From: Carallia brachiata
Lineage: Eukaryota > Streptophyta > Magnoliopsida > Malpighiales > Rhizophoraceae
Direction: 5' to 3'
Length of the DNA: 64,000 nucleotides
NCBI GenBank assembly: GCA_021464245.1
Contig: JADCRB010000040.1
Location: 4,618,273-4,682,272 of the forward strand
Positions 61,570 to 64,000 of this stretch are shown piece after piece (the first letter of the stretch is position 1; the number at the start of each line of letters is the position of its first letter). The notes beneath the pieces were generated by a model. It made no database searches and had not been told where the DNA came from. It worked only from the letters and a program-made list of their open reading frames with translations. A program made the translations under genes and the position numbers.

Positions 61570-63941
61570 ATGGGTACACAGCTTTTGGGGCAATGGTCGT
61601 CTCCTTCTATAGTTCGTGTACACACAATCGAAACCCGCAGCAAGCAAACACATACACCACCAACAGCGTCAGTGTCAACAAAAGCTGGCCTCTCTTCCCC
61701 ACCCCCCACCATTCAGGCAAGCCTACTCTCAGCTTAATAATCTCTATCAATTAAATAAAAAAGATAGATGTGACCAAGGGAAAAGAACGTGATATTATTT
61801 TAATTTTCACTCCATATTAAAGTATATATCTATGGACTTCTAAGTTTTTCCTTGTGGCTGCTCTCCAAATCACCGCTCGTAATTATTTAGCGAATGCGGA
61901 ATTAATTAATGCTAACTCAAAATCATAATTCGTAGATTGTTGGTGGAAAATATCCCGCCCGGCACGGAATCGGAAATGCCAATTCGAGCATTGCGCTTGA
62001 CGGCCGGGTAGGAGAGACAGATTGGGTTGATATTGACGCCGACCTTCATTATTGGACCAGGCACCTGCGTCCGGTTCAGGTACATACATAGGTCTTATTT
62101 TGAGGCATACCTTCCACTATTGTGTTTTTGTTGTTGTTGCTTTTTTAATGGCATCGAAGCGTTGCGTTCCATGACTTGAACTTTTTATTGCTGTTGGTTG
62201 CTGGAACGTGATATAGTGGTATCCTGGTCATATTGCCAAAACTGAAAAAGAGCTCAAGGAGCAGCTCAAGTTGATGGATGTTGTGATAGAGGTGCGCGAT
62301 GCGAGAATTCCTCTATCCACTAGCCATCCACAGGTTGGTTTTGATGAACTCGATGCTTAACTAACAGGTGCATTTTGTGACTCTGTTTATGTTTTATTCT
62401 GCATTTGATTGAATTTTTCGGTGTCATATATAGGAGACTAAAATGTTTTTTTTTTTGTATATCTGAATTGATTCACTGGAGAAGTTGTTACAAGCAGTTT
62501 ATACTTGGCAGATGGTTCGATCTCTTTGGGATTATTGTAATGTCGTGTCCTTCTTTCTTGTGGTTCAGTCAAATGTTAGCTTTAGAAAGGAGGATCTAGA
62601 AGGGACGTGGTTTTGGCTTTAACTCTTACTACTATTCTTTCATGAGCACAGATGGATTCGTGGCTTGGAAATAGGAAAAGAATCTTAGTTCTAAATAGAG
62701 AAGATATGATATCCAAGGCAGATCGGAATGCTTGGGCAACTTATTATGCGAGGCAAGGAGTGAAAGTTGTCTTTGCCAATGGCCAACTCGGGATGGTATC
62801 TACACAAGATCTGCTTTGAGGTTCATCAGTTTATTTTCCATAGTCAAAAAATAATTTTTTGATTTGGTGCGTATAGGGTACCATGAAGCTAGGTAGGTTT
62901 GCAAAGGCATTGGGAGCTAGTGTAAACATCAAACGTAGAGCCAAAGGACTCCTTCCTCGTCCGGTGGGTTTCTTCTCATCATTAAATCTACCGATGAACT
63001 ACCTTGTCCTTACTTTTCCCGTTTAGTAACTTGTCATTTGTTGGCAAGTGTATGTTGCATTCTCTGGCTAGTTAAGATGTCCATGTTTAGTTTCTCGTCA
63101 TTTTTTTTTTTCTTTTTTGTGGTGTCACAGAGCTATTGCCTACTGATTTATCAACATAATAAAAACACGTGATGCTGTTTAAACCTTTTTTTTTTTTAAT
63201 GATAAGACACATCAGATGGATGAAGAAGAATGTAGATTATCTTGGGAACAGTGTTCATTGACACTGCATAGTATTTGTTGGACTTCATTTCTGATACATG
63301 CTAATGAAAATAGTTGTTAAGGTTGATAAGCATTATTTGACTATCATACAGGTTCGAGCTGGGGTAGTTGGGTATCCAAATGTCGGGAAGTCGTCTTTGA
63401 TTAACCGGTTGCTGAAGCGCCGGATGTGCCCAGCCGCCCCTAGGCCTGGAGTCACGAGAGAATTAAAGTATGTACTTATTTCAATTTCCTTCAGTCTTCA
63501 TGATTGTGGAAGATGCCTTTTAGCTTAAGCCCATTTTCTTCTTATATTTGGAGTAATGTGAAATAGAAATTCTGGCAACGCCTAAACATTTTTGCTTCAT
63601 ATTTTCTGTTCTTGCTTCTCAAAAGATGGGTTCAATTCGGCAAAGATCTTGAGTTGCTAGATTCTCCGGGAATCATCCCAATGCGAATTAGTGACCAATC
63701 AGCTGCAATAAAACTTGCTATTTGTGATGACATTGGCGAGAGATCCTATGATTTCGTTGATGTTGCTGCAATTCTTGTGCAGATGTTGACAAAGCTACCA
63801 GCAGTGGGTAGGGATTTTTGTTAATCTTCAACTCATTTCTTGTCATCTATGGACTTTAACTTTGAGACTCTGTCCCTTGCCAGGTGAAAAAGCTCTTCAC
63901 AACCGCTACAAGATTGATGCAGATGGAAATTGTGGTAGAAT
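61570..63941 (+). CDS. DGP3: circularly permuted YlqF/RbgA-type GTPase, DAR GTPase 3-like, probably plastid; 3' end beyond the window
   Basis: Eight exons are visible: 61570-61716, 61936-62079, 62217-62333, 62652-62795, 62877-62963, 63352-63467, 63626-63807 and 63884-63941 (end inferred at a GTATGT donor). They give about 331 residues in one frame. The GTPase motifs come in permuted order: the DAR-containing segment [14 protein letters not shown], then G4 NRED (151-154), G1 GYPNVGKSS (220-228), G2 threonine in PGVTRE (about 248) and G3 DSPG (264-267). This order defines the YlqF/RbgA group, which assists large ribosomal subunit assembly. The first 50-60 residues are rich in S, T and basic residues with few acids, fitting a chloroplast transit peptide, as in Arabidopsis DAR GTPase 3. 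The expected role is plastid 50S biogenesis, by inference. The first intron uses a GC donor (CAG|GCAAGC). Roughly 50 C-terminal residues lie outside the window. Confidence 0.93.
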
Positions 63942-64000
63942 GTATGTCTTAGTGTGAATCATCGTTGTCCTTTTTTTTTTTTTGAATTAATAGACGAAAA
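63942..64000 (+). other. start of an intron in the GTPase gene
   Basis: GTATGTCTTAG follows the last visible exon and a T-run follows it. The next exon is past the window edge. Confidence 0.7.

Noticed and set aside
1..64000. CRISPR arrays, rRNA genes, bacterial operons or organelle DNA
   Set aside because: No spaced identical repeats, rRNA cores or organelle genes were seen. Intron structure and transposon types show nuclear plant DNA.

Overview
The window is nuclear DNA from a flowering plant, most probably a eudicot. Genes are split by short GT-AG introns, the intergenic DNA is very AT-rich, and the repeats are typical plant ones (LINE, copia-type LTRs, Helitron, MITEs, tRNA-derived SINEs). 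I cannot name the species. Three protein-coding genes of recognisable families are present, all on the + strand: a group III patatin-related phospholipase (19963-22063, 2 exons); an ARM-repeat/BTB protein of the ARIA/ABAP1 family (54639-60123, 19 exons, with a one-base deletion in exon 13); and a circularly permuted YlqF/RbgA-type GTPase resembling chloroplast DAR GTPase 3 (61570 to beyond the window end). They look like unrelated housekeeping or regulatory genes.

Layout. 1-6.7 kb is gene-free AT-rich DNA with two inverted-repeat MITEs. 6.7-14.0 kb is a decayed LINE on the minus strand, split by a 2464-bp minus-strand LTR retrotransposon with two 259-bp LTRs. 14.0-19.7 kb is gene-free. 19.7-22.1 kb holds the patatin gene. 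23.6-50.6 kb is a large direct tandem duplication: arm 1 is about 23606-40068 and arm 2 about 40094-50615. 50.6-54.6 kb is gene-poor. The last 9.4 kb carries the ARM-BTB and GTPase genes.

The most informative structure is the tandem duplication. Each arm serves as an empty-site control for insertions in the other. Differences include a 362-bp MITE with a perfect 9-bp target duplication (arm 1), a SINE with ATGCCTT duplications (arm 1), a nested LINE-like/SINE insertion (arm 1), a 1201-bp solo LTR with GTTGT duplications (arm 2), a 139-bp SINE (arm 2), a 169-bp foldback element (arm 2), and a LINE 3' tail (arm 2). Arm 1 also carries 6.4 kb missing from arm 2. That stretch contains a probable Helitron with exon-like pieces and a 1499-bp non-autonomous hAT element with a perfect 8-bp target duplication.

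No rRNA, tRNA gene, CRISPR array or bacterial-type operon was seen. All assignments come from reading motifs and splice sites by eye; no alignment or database search was run.
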